Source: Palsa-189 sp963803735 | Lineage (GTDB): Bacteria; Acidobacteriota; Terriglobia; Acidiferrales; UBA7541 | Reading direction: 5' to 3' | DNA: 64,000 nucleotides | Assembly (NCBI GenBank): GCA_963803735.1 | Contig: CAWDNV010000001.1 | Location: 62,001 to 126,000 of the forward strand | Shown here: positions 54,101-62,579 of the stretch, in pieces | How the letters are laid out: the number at the start of each line of letters is the position of its first letter | Position numbering within the stretch: the stretch's first letter is position 1 | Program-made: the position numbers and the translations under genes | Notes under the pieces: generated by a model | What the model saw: the letters and a program-made list of their open reading frames with translations, nothing else | What the model was told of the DNA's origin: nothing | Database searches by the model: none

Positions 54101-54439
54101 TTAGGCGGTTTGAGGCGAACTGCAAATCAGACCAGAGGCTGGACTGACGGCAGGAGCCCGCAATGTGATTGCCGAGCCTGACAGGAAACCCGCCGGCAAG
54201 AGCTCAAAGCTGAACGGAAACACGAAGTGGAATCCATCCCAAAACCTGATTTTTTTCTCGACGCTCTTCGGAAAATAGAGTTTCACATATTGGCCATCGA
54301 CAAGGATTTTGGCGTCCCTGTAGCCCACGCTGGCGTAAGAGATTCCAAGTTCCCGCTTTAGCGCCAGCGCCACCATGCACGCTGTTGGTTTGCCAGCTTT
54401 TCCGTTCCTGATGTCCTGTCGCGTCACATTAATTCTCAT
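54101..54439 (-). CDS. Hypothetical protein, 112 aa
   Basis: ATG 54439 starts a protein with a short alpha/beta N-terminal part (MRINVTRQDIRNGKAGKPTA, CMVALALKRELGISYASVGY, DAKILVDGQYVKLYFPKSVE) and a hydrophobic C-terminal half (FHFVFPFSFELLPAGFLSG). GGGGGAACGACATG lies at the start. I recall similar short proteins of the form 'I.VT..DI..G......CP...AL.R' in environmental genomes, without known function. It is convergent with the heptosyltransferase gene. Confidence 0.6.
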   Translation of the reverse strand: MRINVTRQDIRNGKAGKPTACMVALALKRELGISYASVGYRDAKILVDGQYVKLYFPKSVEKKIRFWDGFHFVFPFSFELLPAGFLSGSAITLRAPAVSPASGLICSSPQTA

Positions 54440-54583
54440 GTCGTTCCCCCTGATTGCTGGGCTGAATCCAGCATAGCAGGGGACAATTGTGCAGAAAAGA
54501 GTTTAAGTAGACTGCGTTTTTGTGTAGAGACCGCAATTGTCCCGCCTTTTCGGGACGAGCTGAATGCACTAACGTAGAACGCC

Positions 54584-55243
54584 GTGAAACGAAAAGCCGC
54601 AAAGACTACGAAGCGCTACGACCAGATTTCGGCTTTTATCCTTACCGGCGGTGCAAGCTCGCGCATGGGCAAAGCAAAGGGCCTCCTCGAGTTTGGCGGG
54701 GAGCCGCTCATTATTCGAATCGCCCGCACGATCGAGCCGCTGGTTTCGAGCGTGATCGCTGTCGGTCCGTCCGAGCATTACGCAGCTCTGGGACTGGCGG
54801 TAATCGAGGATCAGAAATTCGGCATTCTTGACGAACGAGGCAAAAGTCCGGGGCCGCTGGCGGGCATCGCGAGCGCGCTGAGTGCGAGCCCGACGGACTG
54901 GAACCTTATTTTGGCTTGCGATTTGCCTTACCTTAGCCGCGATTGGGTGGCTTGGTTATTGGCTCGCACGAACGTTTCGAGCGCGCAAATCATAATGCCG
55001 CGCACAGAGGGAGGCCCTGAACCGCTTGCGGCCGTTTATCGACGGGAGTGCGCCGAGCCGATCATCGCGGCGCTGCACCGGGGAATCCGCAAGGTGACCG
55101 ATGCGTTGGCGCAGTTGCGCACCGAATTCGCCACGGAGCGGGAGTGGCATCACATCGATCCGGACGGACGCGTGCTGCGCAACATGAATTCTCCGGAAGA
55201 TTACGAAGAAGCGCGCAAATGGCTGGAAGCGCGGAGTCTGTGA
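54584..55243 (+). CDS. mobA: Molybdenum cofactor guanylyltransferase (MobA)
   Basis: A GTG start at 54584 gives a 219-residue nucleotidyltransferase. Landmarks are the GTP-binding FILTGGASSRMGKAKGLLEF, PGPLAGIASALSAS, the metal Asp in LILACDLPYLSRDWV, and GGPEPLAAVYRRECAEPIIA. MobA joins GMP to molybdopterin, although xanthine-dehydrogenase-family enzymes more often use MCD made by MocA-type relatives. It stands near a modA-like gene (55672), and the window also encodes a molybdenum hydroxylase at 16 kb. Confidence 0.9.
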   Translation: MKRKAAKTTKRYDQISAFILTGGASSRMGKAKGLLEFGGEPLIIRIARTIEPLVSSVIAVGPSEHYAALGLAVIEDQKFGILDERGKSPGPLAGIASALSASPTDWNLILACDLPYLSRDWVAWLLARTNVSSAQIIMPRTEGGPEPLAAVYRRECAEPIIAALHRGIRKVTDALAQLRTEFATEREWHHIDPDGRVLRNMNSPEDYEEARKWLEARSL

Positions 55244-55319
55244 GGTGGCGATGGAGCTGCGTTCACCATAACGTAGCCCTTGCACTTGCTATGCCCCAGG
55301 ACGTAAAATCCGGCCCCGA

Positions 55320-55574
55320 ATGAGCATCATTCTGACCATCGCCGATCTGCTGGTTCTTTTGACGATCGTGATTAGTGTCTCGCGTGTCGTCCGCGGCTCT
55401 GGTTCGCTGCTCTTGACCGTTTGCATCGTGATCGCCCTTCTGGTTTTCGCTGCGGTCTCCTTTACGGCAGCGTCCGGCCTGGCCCAAAGTTCCGCATTTA
55501 ATCAGGGAGTTCTGCTCGCGTTCCTTATCGCGACGGCAATCGTTGCGCGCGTCTCATGGGCGCCCAAGTCGTAA
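55320..55574 (+). CDS. Small membrane protein, 84 aa
   Basis: ATG 55320 begins a very hydrophobic protein with about three membrane helices (IILTIADLLVLLTIVISVSR, SLLLTVCIVIALLVFAAVSF, GVLLAFLIATAIVARVSWAP). No ribosome site is obvious and no family is recognised. Its position between mobA and the modA-like gene may only be coincidental. Confidence 0.45.
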   Translation: MSIILTIADLLVLLTIVISVSRVVRGSGSLLLTVCIVIALLVFAAVSFTAASGLAQSSAFNQGVLLAFLIATAIVARVSWAPKS

Positions 55575-55671
55575 TCTGTTCGGTCAACTCAACCCCAGCG
55601 GGCGTATCGTGGATGTGCATGACAATGCCGGTGGGCCGTCCCAGTTTGAAATCACACGACGGGAGATTCCG

Positions 55672-56445
55672 ATGAAAATACGTGCACTTGCGGCAGGCGC
55701 GATCGCGATCAGTGGAATTATTTTGCTTTTTGCTGCCGGGGTCCCGGCACAAGCGCCGGCGGTTCGCGTATTGGCCTCTAACGGCGTTCAGGGGGCGGTG
55801 AACGAAATCATTCCACAATGCGAGCGCGCCATCGGTCATCCGCTGGCCGTGGAATTCGGAACCACCGCTTCCATCAAACCAAGGATCGAGAGCGGCGAGG
55901 CGTTCGATTTCACCATCCTGACCGCTGATGCCATCGATGGTTTGATCAAAGAAGGGAAGGTCGCTGCGGACTCACGCGCGAGCGTCGCCCGTGTCGGGAT
56001 TGGTATCGGTATCAAGGCTGGTGCGCCCAAGCCGGACGTCAGCACGCCCGAAGCGCTCAAGAAAGCGCTACTGAACGCGAAATCGATTACTTACGCTGCG
56101 GCGGGCGCTAGCAGGCCTCCGACCGACAAGATGCTTGGGAGCATGGGAATTGCCGACGCGCTCAAGTCAAAAACGCTGCTTTTGTCAGGTGCCGAAGAGA
56201 CGGCTGCGGCTGTCAGGGACGGCAAAGCCGAAATCCTGATCACTTTGATCAGCGAGATCATGTCCGCAAAGGGGCTGGCACTGGCCGGGCCGCTCCCGAA
56301 AGAGTTCCAGGCCTACATTGGGTTCGCGGCGGGCGTCAGCCCGAATGCCAAAAACGCAGACGCGGCCAAAGCTGCGGTGAAATATCTGACTGGACCGAAG
56401 GCGGCAGGGGCCTACAAGGCCAAAGGCATGGAGCCCGGCAAGTAG
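55672..56445 (+). CDS. ModA-like molybdate/substrate-binding periplasmic protein
   Basis: The start is ATG 55672, with GGGAG upstream; a longer frame from 55543 adds no signal. The 257-residue protein has a signal peptide (LAAGAIAISGIILLFAAGVP) and the type II periplasmic-binding fold: VRVLASNGVQGAVNEIIPQC, VEFGTTASIKPRIESGEAFD, FTILTADAIDGLIKEGKV, and ITYAAAGASRPPTDKML. These resemble ModA-family proteins. The permease and ATPase (modB, modC) are not adjacent. The protein may bind molybdate, tungstate or another oxyanion. Confidence 0.8.
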   Translation: MKIRALAAGAIAISGIILLFAAGVPAQAPAVRVLASNGVQGAVNEIIPQCERAIGHPLAVEFGTTASIKPRIESGEAFDFTILTADAIDGLIKEGKVAADSRASVARVGIGIGIKAGAPKPDVSTPEALKKALLNAKSITYAAAGASRPPTDKMLGSMGIADALKSKTLLLSGAEETAAAVRDGKAEILITLISEIMSAKGLALAGPLPKEFQAYIGFAAGVSPNAKNADAAKAAVKYLTGPKAAGAYKAKGMEPGK

Positions 56446-56457
56446 TTGGGGCTAATC

Positions 56458-57009
56458 CTACTGCACGACTGTGAACGGGATTGATGCTTCGGTCGTCTCC
56501 CACAGCAGCGCAAGAGTTCCTTTATTCCCAGACTCGGGCCTCAATTCTATTCTGAACTTCTCCACCGGAGCAGTCAGGCTCTTGACAGTCATTTTAGTGC
56601 GGCCGAAATCCCGAGAGGAATCGTAGTTCAGATGAAACTGGCCGGTTTGCTTGTTAATGATGAGCGTCCATTCATTCTGGTTTGGAACGGTCCAGATGCT
56701 GTAGCTTCCGGCGGGCAGCTTCAGGGTGCCTATTTCCAGGCCTCCCTCGGTTGTGATTTTGGTCGCCCAGTTAGCGCCGGTACACCAGACCTCTCCGAAC
56801 GGAACTAGCCCGTCCATAACTTTTCGGCCGTGCATCGATGGGGCGTAATAGTCGATGCTTATCTTCTTGCCCGCAATAGTGGTCGCAACACTTTCCGGCG
56901 GGCTTGTATATCGTGAACCGAACTGCAGGTGGGACGCTCTGGTCACGACTCCCACAATTCCCACGACGATCACTCCACCGATAATGAGGATTTTGGTTTT
57001 GATTGTCAT
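56458..57009 (-). CDS. DUF2911 domain protein, membrane-anchored or exported
   Basis: The start is ATG 57009, with GGGAGCC upstream; the frame opens to 57297 but without features. The 183-residue protein has an N-terminal hydrophobic segment (ILIIGGVIVVGIVGVVTRA). The DUF2911 core follows: KKISIDYYAPSMHGRKVMDG, VPFGEVWCTGANWATKITTE, LKLPAGSYSIWTVPNQNEWT, RTKMTVKSLTAPVEKFRIEL. The domain is common in Bacteroidetes and Acidobacteria; function unknown. It is convergent with the ModA-like gene. Confidence 0.88.
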   Translation of the reverse strand: MTIKTKILIIGGVIVVGIVGVVTRASHLQFGSRYTSPPESVATTIAGKKISIDYYAPSMHGRKVMDGLVPFGEVWCTGANWATKITTEGGLEIGTLKLPAGSYSIWTVPNQNEWTLIINKQTGQFHLNYDSSRDFGRTKMTVKSLTAPVEKFRIELRPESGNKGTLALLWETTEASIPFTVVQ

Positions 57010-57274
57010 CGTGGGCTCCCTCCGTTGCACCCATCCTACACCACTAGCTTGAAAGATAGCCCCTGCCGAGGATGTCAAGTTGAGGTGCCAGAATTCAGGC
57101 AAGTGCCTTGCGAGTGGCACCAAGCGCTTGGCATACCTGCATGAATGAGCCGTGCCGCGTCCCCACATTTCGCAAAAACACAGGGAATTCAATGGTTTGG
57201 GATAGGCACCAAGAGTTTGGCAGCCAGGATGCAAACCAGAGACCGTATCCCATTCGATCGAGAGGTAACGGGAC

Positions 57275-58207
57275 ATGGTCTCAAACAGTACCGGCACTTT
57301 CGAGCTTCAAGCAAAAACCTTTGGACAGGTACGAAACGATGAGGCTGTCGTTTCGAACCGAGTTTACTTCTTGTCGATTGTGCTGGCGTTGTTTGCCCTT
57401 GTATCGGCTCCTGCATCATCGGCGGGAAATGATTTGAAGGAGCAAACACTGGCTGCGTGGGATGGCTACGTTAGCTCGACTTGCTCGCGTGCAGAGGCAC
57501 GCGCAAAGGAATCTCCTTTTCTGCGAATAGATGACACGCGAGAGCGGCGGCTTCAAGTGCGAGCAGGAGAAACGACGGTTTGGCGCGAAAGCGCAGGGCA
57601 TCCAGCAAAGGTGCCCCACGGGCTCATTCACGATTGGATGGGCGCCGTATTCATTCCCAAGGTGACGATTGCCGACGTCCTCGCGATCGTCCGCGATTAC
57701 GATCGGTATGCACAGGTCTACACGCCAGCGGTAATTCGGGCGAATCGGTTGGGCTCGGAAGAAAATGCCGACAGGTTTTCAATGCTGCTCACGCAAAAAG
57801 TGCTGTTCGTGACCGCGGCAACGAAAGGCGAATACGAGACGCGCTATGTTCAAGTAGACGCAAAGCGCTGGTACAGCATCTCTAAGAGCACTCGATTGCA
57901 GTCCGTCGAAAATTTTGGTCAGCCGGATATGCACGAACTTCCTCCGGATCAAGGGCCCGGTTACATTTGGCGCCTCTTCACCTTTACCAAGTTCGAAGAG
58001 AGCGATGGAGGCGTGTTCATAGAACTGGAGGCCGTCGGATTAACTCGTGATGTTCCGATGTTGGTCCGTTGGCTTGTGGATCCGATTGTTGAGCACCTGC
58101 CGAAAAATTCGCTGGAGGCAACTCTCGACGAAACAAGGACCGCGGTGGTTGCCAGGAACAAACGCGAGGATACGCCGCTCGTTTCCGCGATTTCGAACGC
58201 GCACTAA
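57275..58207 (+). CDS. Exported START/SRPBCC-like hypothetical protein
   Basis: The frame starts at ATG 57275 with AGAGG upstream. The signal-peptide-like helix (VYFLSIVLALFALVSAPASS) begins only at residue 28, so the leader is long. The mature domain (HDWMGAVFIPKVTIADVLAI, VRDYDRYAQVYTPAVIRANR, YIWRLFTFTKFEESDGGVFI, ELEAVGLTRDVPMLVRWLVD) looks like a START/SRPBCC helix-grip fold for a hydrophobic ligand. An ATG at 57338 in another frame gives MRLSF, a better-looking signal-peptide start, so a small indel near 57350 is possible. Confidence 0.65.
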   Translation: MVSNSTGTFELQAKTFGQVRNDEAVVSNRVYFLSIVLALFALVSAPASSAGNDLKEQTLAAWDGYVSSTCSRAEARAKESPFLRIDDTRERRLQVRAGETTVWRESAGHPAKVPHGLIHDWMGAVFIPKVTIADVLAIVRDYDRYAQVYTPAVIRANRLGSEENADRFSMLLTQKVLFVTAATKGEYETRYVQVDAKRWYSISKSTRLQSVENFGQPDMHELPPDQGPGYIWRLFTFTKFEESDGGVFIELEAVGLTRDVPMLVRWLVDPIVEHLPKNSLEATLDETRTAVVARNKREDTPLVSAISNAH

Positions 58208-58278
58208 AGAGGATGGGCGACTTCGGAACGTTGGACCGCGTCGGCAGCTTATAAAATATGCAACTTAAGTTTGGGAAT

Positions 58279-58353
58279 TGGCTCCCCGGGCAGGACTCGA
58301 ACCTGCAACATTTCGGTTAACAGCCGAACGCTCTACCATTGAGCTACCGGGGA
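58279..58353 (-). tRNA. tRNA-Asn (anticodon GTT)
   Basis: On the minus strand the acceptor TCCCCGG pairs with CCGGGGA. The D arm is TAGCTCAATGGTAGAGC. The anticodon stem-loop TTCGGCTGTTAACCGAA reads GTT. The T arm is GCAGGTTCGAGTCCTGC. The 3' CCA appears encoded (plus strand TGG at 58279-58281). All arms pair well. Confidence 0.97.
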
Positions 58354-58679
58354 GTAGGCCCTACATGGATAATAACCTACGCAACCTGCTCTTGCTCCTT
58401 GAGTCCACACCTTGAGTCCATTAACGCGACACGTAACGCACCCGGTTGGACTTCGTCGTACAGATTTTGTCACCAGATAAGCTCCGGCGCACCGTGACGA
58501 CGCCGGTCCCCTCTTTGGCAAATCTTACATCTTCAGCCAACAGCGCTGCTACCTCTCCACATCGGATTCCTGAACCTCCGAACAACGCATACATGGCCCG
58601 GTATCGCCCTTTGCAGCATTGACGATGGCGAACATAAGTCTCTCGTGGCTAAACTGTATGCAGAAGAGGACCGAGCAAA
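58354..58679. other. Region between tRNA-Asn and the ABC-F gene
   Basis: Most of this stretch is the tyrosine-recombinase remnant (58421-58640). Next to the tRNA lies a short direct repeat (CCTTGAGTCCA at about 58397 and 58410). The right end holds AGAGGACCG, a likely ribosome site for the TTG start of the ABC-F gene. Confidence 0.5.
58421..58640 (-). pseudogene. Tyrosine recombinase (integrase) fragment
   Basis: Minus-strand translation gives YRAMYALFGGSGIRCGEVAA, LLAEDV and VTVRRSLSGDKICTTKSNRV, ending RYVSR at TAA 58421. This matches the first part of a phage-type integrase catalytic domain: the GxGIRxGE box with the first catalytic Arg, and the K-containing beta hairpin. The H-x-x-R box and the Tyr are absent, and an upstream in-frame stop removes the N-terminus. 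It is a short remnant beside tRNA-Asn. Confidence 0.65.
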
Positions 58680-60500
58680 TTGGCATCAATAATCAGTGCA
58701 CAAGGACTTTCGAAGAGATACGGGATTGCTCCGCTCTTCCAAAATATCTCGTTCACGGTGTCCGAGGGCGACCGGATCGCTTTGATCGGCCCCAATGGTT
58801 CGGGCAAATCAACGCTGCTCGAAATTCTTTCCGGCCGCGTAAAACCGGATATCGGGAATGTCGCCACACGTAAGCGTATCAGGTTCAGTTTTGTGCCCCA
58901 GATTTCGGAGTTTGCGCCCGGCGAAACGATCCGATCCGTAGTCGAAAGCGCTCTCGAACGATCAGGAGTGCCGGACGCGGAACGACTACCCCAGACCGCC
59001 GAGACGCTTGGGCGTGCGGGTTTTACCGACTTTGAAGCGCCAGCAGCGGCATTGTCTGGCGGCTGGCGCAAACGATTGGCGATTAGCGCGGGATTAGTCC
59101 AGGCGCCAGACGTTCTTCTGCTCGACGAGCCAACCAACCATCTGGATCTCGCCGGGATCGAGTGGCTCGAAACGGTTCTCCAAAACGCGGCGTTTGCGTG
59201 CGTCGTGGTTAGTCACGATCGCTATTTTCTCGAAAATGTCGCCTCCGAGGTGGTTGAGCTGAACCGCATCTACGAGGATGGCTACCTGCGCGTTGAGGGA
59301 AATTACACTACGTTTCTGGAGGCGAAAGAAGAATACCTCCATGCTCAGGGGAAGCGGCAGGATTCCCTGGCGAACCGTGTGCATACCGAGACGGAATGGT
59401 TGCGCCGAGGTCCTAAAGCGCGAGCCACAAAATCGAAGGCGCGGATTGAGAAAGCTCAAGGAATGATCAGCGAATTGGCGGCGCTGAACGCCAGAACCCA
59501 AACCTCCACTGCCAGGATTGACTTTTCCGCGACGAACCGGCAGACCAAGCGGCTGATTGAACTTGCTGGCGTCGCTTATACCATTGGCAATCGCACTCTA
59601 TTCGAGGAACTTGATTTTTCGATTACGTCGGGAATGCGAGTGGGACTGGTTGGCCCGAACGGCAGCGGAAAGACGACACTGCTCCGGCTCCTGCGGGGCG
59701 ACATTGAGGCTACTGAAGGCGAGATCCACAAAGCTGACTCATTGCGGATTGTGTCTTTCGACCAGAACCGCGAACTCGATCCAGACCTCACTCTTCGGCG
59801 CGCCCTCGCGCCGGATAGCGATTCGGTCATTTATCAGGAGCAAGTGATTCACGTTGCTTCGTGGGCAGCCAGGTTCCTCTTTGCGAGTGAGGACTTGAAT
59901 CAGCCCGTCGGCCGCCTCTCCGGCGGAGAGCGGGCACGTGTATTGATCGCGCGGCTCATGCTCCAGCCGGCAGATGTTTTGCTGTTGGATGAACCGACCA
60001 ACGATCTCGACATCCCCACACTCGAAATACTTGAAGAAAGCCTGCTGGAGTATCGCGGGGCATTGGTTCTGGTTACCCATGATCGCTACATGCTGGATCG
60101 TGTCTCGACCGTCGTACTTGGATTCGACGGTATGGGCGAGGCGGAGCGTTTTGCCGACTACTCGCAATGGGATGTTTGGCAGGGCTCGCGACAGTCGAAG
60201 GGGAAACCCAACGTGGTGTCTCGAAGCCAAATCTCGCGCGCACCAGCAGTCGAAACCAGGTCAGCAGCGGTTACAAAAAAGAAGCTCTCATATATCGAGG
60301 CCCGCGAGTTTGCAACCATCGAAGAGCGTATCGGCAGGGCGGAGCAGGAACTGCTCGCCAAACGTGCCGCTCTGGAAGATCCAGCCATCGTGAGCGATCG
60401 CCTCGATTTTCGGGACATTTACGCCCAATTCGAGGAGGCCCAGAAGGCGGTTGATCGTCTCTATGCGCGGTGGGATGAACTGGAAAAGAAAAAAGGCTGA
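58680..60500 (+). CDS. ABC-F family ATPase (Uup-like)
   Basis: A TTG start at 58680 gives MASIISAQGLSKRYGIAPLF. The 606-residue protein has two ABC domains without membrane segments. Domain 1 has Walker A GPNGSGKST, signature LSGGWRKRL and Walker B LLLDEPTNHLD; domain 2 has GPNGSGKTT, LSGGERAR and LLLDEPTNDLD. The linker (about 240-300, charged, TKSKARIEKAQGMISELAAL) and a C-terminal coiled coil (IEERIGRAEQELLAKRAALE) fit Uup, which acts on ribosomes or branched DNA. It does not transport. Confidence 0.93.
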   Translation: MASIISAQGLSKRYGIAPLFQNISFTVSEGDRIALIGPNGSGKSTLLEILSGRVKPDIGNVATRKRIRFSFVPQISEFAPGETIRSVVESALERSGVPDAERLPQTAETLGRAGFTDFEAPAAALSGGWRKRLAISAGLVQAPDVLLLDEPTNHLDLAGIEWLETVLQNAAFACVVVSHDRYFLENVASEVVELNRIYEDGYLRVEGNYTTFLEAKEEYLHAQGKRQDSLANRVHTETEWLRRGPKARATKSKARIEKAQGMISELAALNARTQTSTARIDFSATNRQTKRLIELAGVAYTIGNRTLFEELDFSITSGMRVGLVGPNGSGKTTLLRLLRGDIEATEGEIHKADSLRIVSFDQNRELDPDLTLRRALAPDSDSVIYQEQVIHVASWAARFLFASEDLNQPVGRLSGGERARVLIARLMLQPADVLLLDEPTNDLDIPTLEILEESLLEYRGALVLVTHDRYMLDRVSTVVLGFDGMGEAERFADYSQWDVWQGSRQSKGKPNVVSRSQISRAPAVETRSAAVTKKKLSYIEAREFATIEERIGRAEQELLAKRAALEDPAIVSDRLDFRDIYAQFEEAQKAVDRLYARWDELEKKKG

Positions 60501-60594
60501 CCCATCGGATTCTCCAGGTTTCTCTGCTGCGCTACCGCGTAGGGAGTTTCAGAAGGCAAACTCAACTTCGAGTTCGCATCGACTGCTTTTCTTT

Positions 60595-61392
60595 TCACCG
60601 CCCAGGATCCAAATCTCTCATGACGACGTGGAGCACCTGCCCGGCCAGTCGCGCATCGCGCTCGGAAACCGTGATATCTGAACTCAGGTCGCTGCCGGCC
60701 AGGTCGAGATCTCGATATCTCCGCGCGACTGGTGGCAACCGCGCGCATCCGCTGTGAATAAGTCCCTCTCTCTCGGCGACGGCGAGGCGCGTCTCGAACG
60801 ACCAATCCGCGATCTTGCCATCGGGCGCGCCAGCAGCAGCGAGCACACTGGGCCCCTTGTGTTCGAGCGCGTCAGTCACGATCGCCTCCAGGATCCCGCA
60901 GGAAGTGAGCAGTGCCGGGCCATAGCGGCGCGCCTCGAGTGCGCGCCGGCTATCCGCGTACGCCCGCTCAAGCACGGGTCGGAGCTGCTGATTGTTAACG
61001 AAATCAAACCGACGCGAAGGCGGCGCCGCCTCCGGCGATGCAGAAACGGCCAGGTCACCGCCCATTTGGGACAGTGAGGCAACTGCTTGCTCGAGGACAT
61101 AGACAAGTCGATCGGCGATCTCCGCCGGTGCCGCGGATTCGACGGCGCTGCCGGCCGTTGAACGCATCAGGAACGCTTCACTGAACGACCGGGCGAGCCA
61201 ATGGGCCTTGCTGCCACCGGACAATTGATTGACTGTCACGCCGCAATCTTGCTGCCAGACGCGGGTGGCCAGGAGCGCTGACTTGCTGGACGAATCTGTC
61301 GCCAAGGTGTCGCGAAGCTGACGTCCGCGACGGATCAGGTCAGCTAGATGGGACAGATACGTGTCGATGTGGGCTTGCAGGCTCTCATCCAT
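60595..61392 (-). CDS. Hypothetical helical protein co-transcribed with a FadR-type regulator
   Basis: This 265-residue protein is almost entirely helical and Ala/Arg/Leu-rich. The N-terminal part (LQAHIDTYLSHLADLIRRGR) and the C-terminal part (VLERAYADSRRALEARRYGP, ALLTSCGILEAIVTDALEHK) resemble HEPN/DUF4145-like helical bundles, though no catalytic R-x4-6-H is seen. It starts 17 bases after the FadR-type gene on the same strand, so the two are an operon. Function unknown. Confidence 0.6.
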   Translation of the reverse strand: MDESLQAHIDTYLSHLADLIRRGRQLRDTLATDSSSKSALLATRVWQQDCGVTVNQLSGGSKAHWLARSFSEAFLMRSTAGSAVESAAPAEIADRLVYVLEQAVASLSQMGGDLAVSASPEAAPPSRRFDFVNNQQLRPVLERAYADSRRALEARRYGPALLTSCGILEAIVTDALEHKGPSVLAAAGAPDGKIADWSFETRLAVAEREGLIHSGCARLPPVARRYRDLDLAGSDLSSDITVSERDARLAGQVLHVVMRDLDPGR

Positions 61393-61409
61393 GAGAGCGG
61401 CTTCCCCTC

Positions 61410-62174
61410 TTACTCGCCGGGCTCACTGACAAGCTCTTGGGCCTGGAGCTGCAGATCGGCGATCTTATCTATGTGCTTGGACATGGCTTGGGCAGCGGCT
61501 TCGGCGTCTCGCCGGCGCAAAGCAGCAACCACTGCCTCGTGTCCTGCGATGGATTGTGCGGGACGGCCCTGCTGTTTCAACGTCAACTTGCGCGATTCCA
61601 CGAGCAAATCGTTCAGGGTTGCCATGATGCTCACAGCCACACGATTGTGCGTGCACTTCGCCAAGGCCGCATGAAATGCCGTGTCCTCAACAATAGTCGA
61701 TTGACCAGTCTCAAGCTTCCGCCGCTGCGCATCGAGGATATATTGCAGACCGGCCAAATCTTCCTCGGTCACACGCGTGGCCGCGACGCGCGCGACGGCA
61801 GGCTCGAACATGCGTCGGACATCCATAAGTTCGTCCCGCAGGTCATGCCGGTAGGTCATCACCGAGGCCAGCGGTGCGACCAGACGGTCTACCGTCAACT
61901 CATGTGGGAAAGTGCCTTGTCCGTGCCGCGTCTCGAGCAGCCCGATCATCTCCAACATGCGAAGCGCATCGCGGAGTGATCCGCGACTCACGCCGAGGCG
62001 TTTGGTCAGCAGGCGTTCCGAGGGCAGCGGGTGGCCGGGCGGGAATGTGCCATTCAAGATCAACATGCGGATACGATCGGCGACCTCCTCAGCGAGTCGC
62101 GTTTTCTTGATCGGCTCGATGAAAAGAGTGTCGGCGCGGCGGGGATAAGCGATTTGCTTGACAGTCCGAGGCAT
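61410..62174 (-). CDS. FadR-type (GntR/FCD) transcriptional regulator
   Basis: The start is taken at ATG 62174 (MPRTVKQIAYPRRADTLFIE); the frame opens further up across the divergent promoter region but without support. Residues 25-95 are the GntR winged helix (LAEEVADRIRMLILNGTFPP, GHPLPSERLLTKRLGVSRGS, LRDALRMLEMIGLLETRHGQ). The rest is an FCD ligand domain (DVRRMFEPAVARVAATRVTE, DTAFHAALAKCTHNRVAVSI, AGHEAVVAALRRRDAEAAAQ) with the Asp/His residues that usually bind a metal and a carboxylate ligand. It is divergent from the CDC48 unit across a palindrome (62196-62223), so it probably controls both directions. Confidence 0.9.
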   Translation of the reverse strand: MPRTVKQIAYPRRADTLFIEPIKKTRLAEEVADRIRMLILNGTFPPGHPLPSERLLTKRLGVSRGSLRDALRMLEMIGLLETRHGQGTFPHELTVDRLVAPLASVMTYRHDLRDELMDVRRMFEPAVARVAATRVTEEDLAGLQYILDAQRRKLETGQSTIVEDTAFHAALAKCTHNRVAVSIMATLNDLLVESRKLTLKQQGRPAQSIAGHEAVVAALRRRDAEAAAQAMSKHIDKIADLQLQAQELVSEPGE

Positions 62175-62195
62175 GGATGCTAGATTCCGCTCAAG

Positions 62196-62223
62196 TGGTA
62201 CGATGACTGGGCCAGTGTACCAC
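62196..62223. promoter_or_regulatory. Nested palindrome between the FadR-type gene and the CDC48 unit
   Basis: TGGTAC (62196-62201) and GTACCA (62217-62222) flank a perfect inner palindrome, ACTGG-G-CCAGT (62206-62216). It lies 22 bases from the regulator start and 9 bases from the start of the 115-aa gene. This is an apt place for an autoregulatory operator. Confidence 0.5.
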
Positions 62224-62231
62224 ACCTTGTC

Positions 62232-62579
62232 ATGGGTGAAGAGATTCTCCAGTTTACTGCCAGCGCCTCCCCGTCGGTCGTCTCCCGTGCGATCGAACAA
62301 TACGCCACCGGCCAAGGGAGACTCAATGCGCTTGTCGTGCCGTGGGAAAGCGATCCAGTCACTTTGAGCATGGCGGTCACCGCTGTTAAGAGCGACGGGT
62401 GGGCTATCGAGCATACCAATCTGGGGACGATCCGATTGACCGACCTGGGAAATGACTTGACTCTTGTGGCGGTCTTGGCTCACGAGCCGGACCACGCAGA
62501 GAAACAGAAGCTGCTCAAGCTCTTCGACGTATTCGCCAGAGAGATCCAGAGCATGCTCAAGGTCACGCCGCAAGCATGA
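62232..62579 (+). CDS. Hypothetical protein upstream of CDC48, 115 aa
   Basis: ATG 62232 begins a small alpha/beta protein (EILQFTASASPSVVSRAIEQ, LNALVVPWESDPVTLSMAVT, IRLTDLGNDLTLVAVLAHEP, LLKLFDVFAREIQSMLKVTP). No ribosome site is clear; the transcript may be nearly leaderless if the palindrome covers the promoter. Its stop overlaps the CDC48 start (ATGA at 62576-62579), so translation is coupled. I do not recognise the family. Coupling points to a partner, adaptor or substrate of the AAA ATPase. Confidence 0.65.
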   Translation: MGEEILQFTASASPSVVSRAIEQYATGQGRLNALVVPWESDPVTLSMAVTAVKSDGWAIEHTNLGTIRLTDLGNDLTLVAVLAHEPDHAEKQKLLKLFDVFAREIQSMLKVTPQA

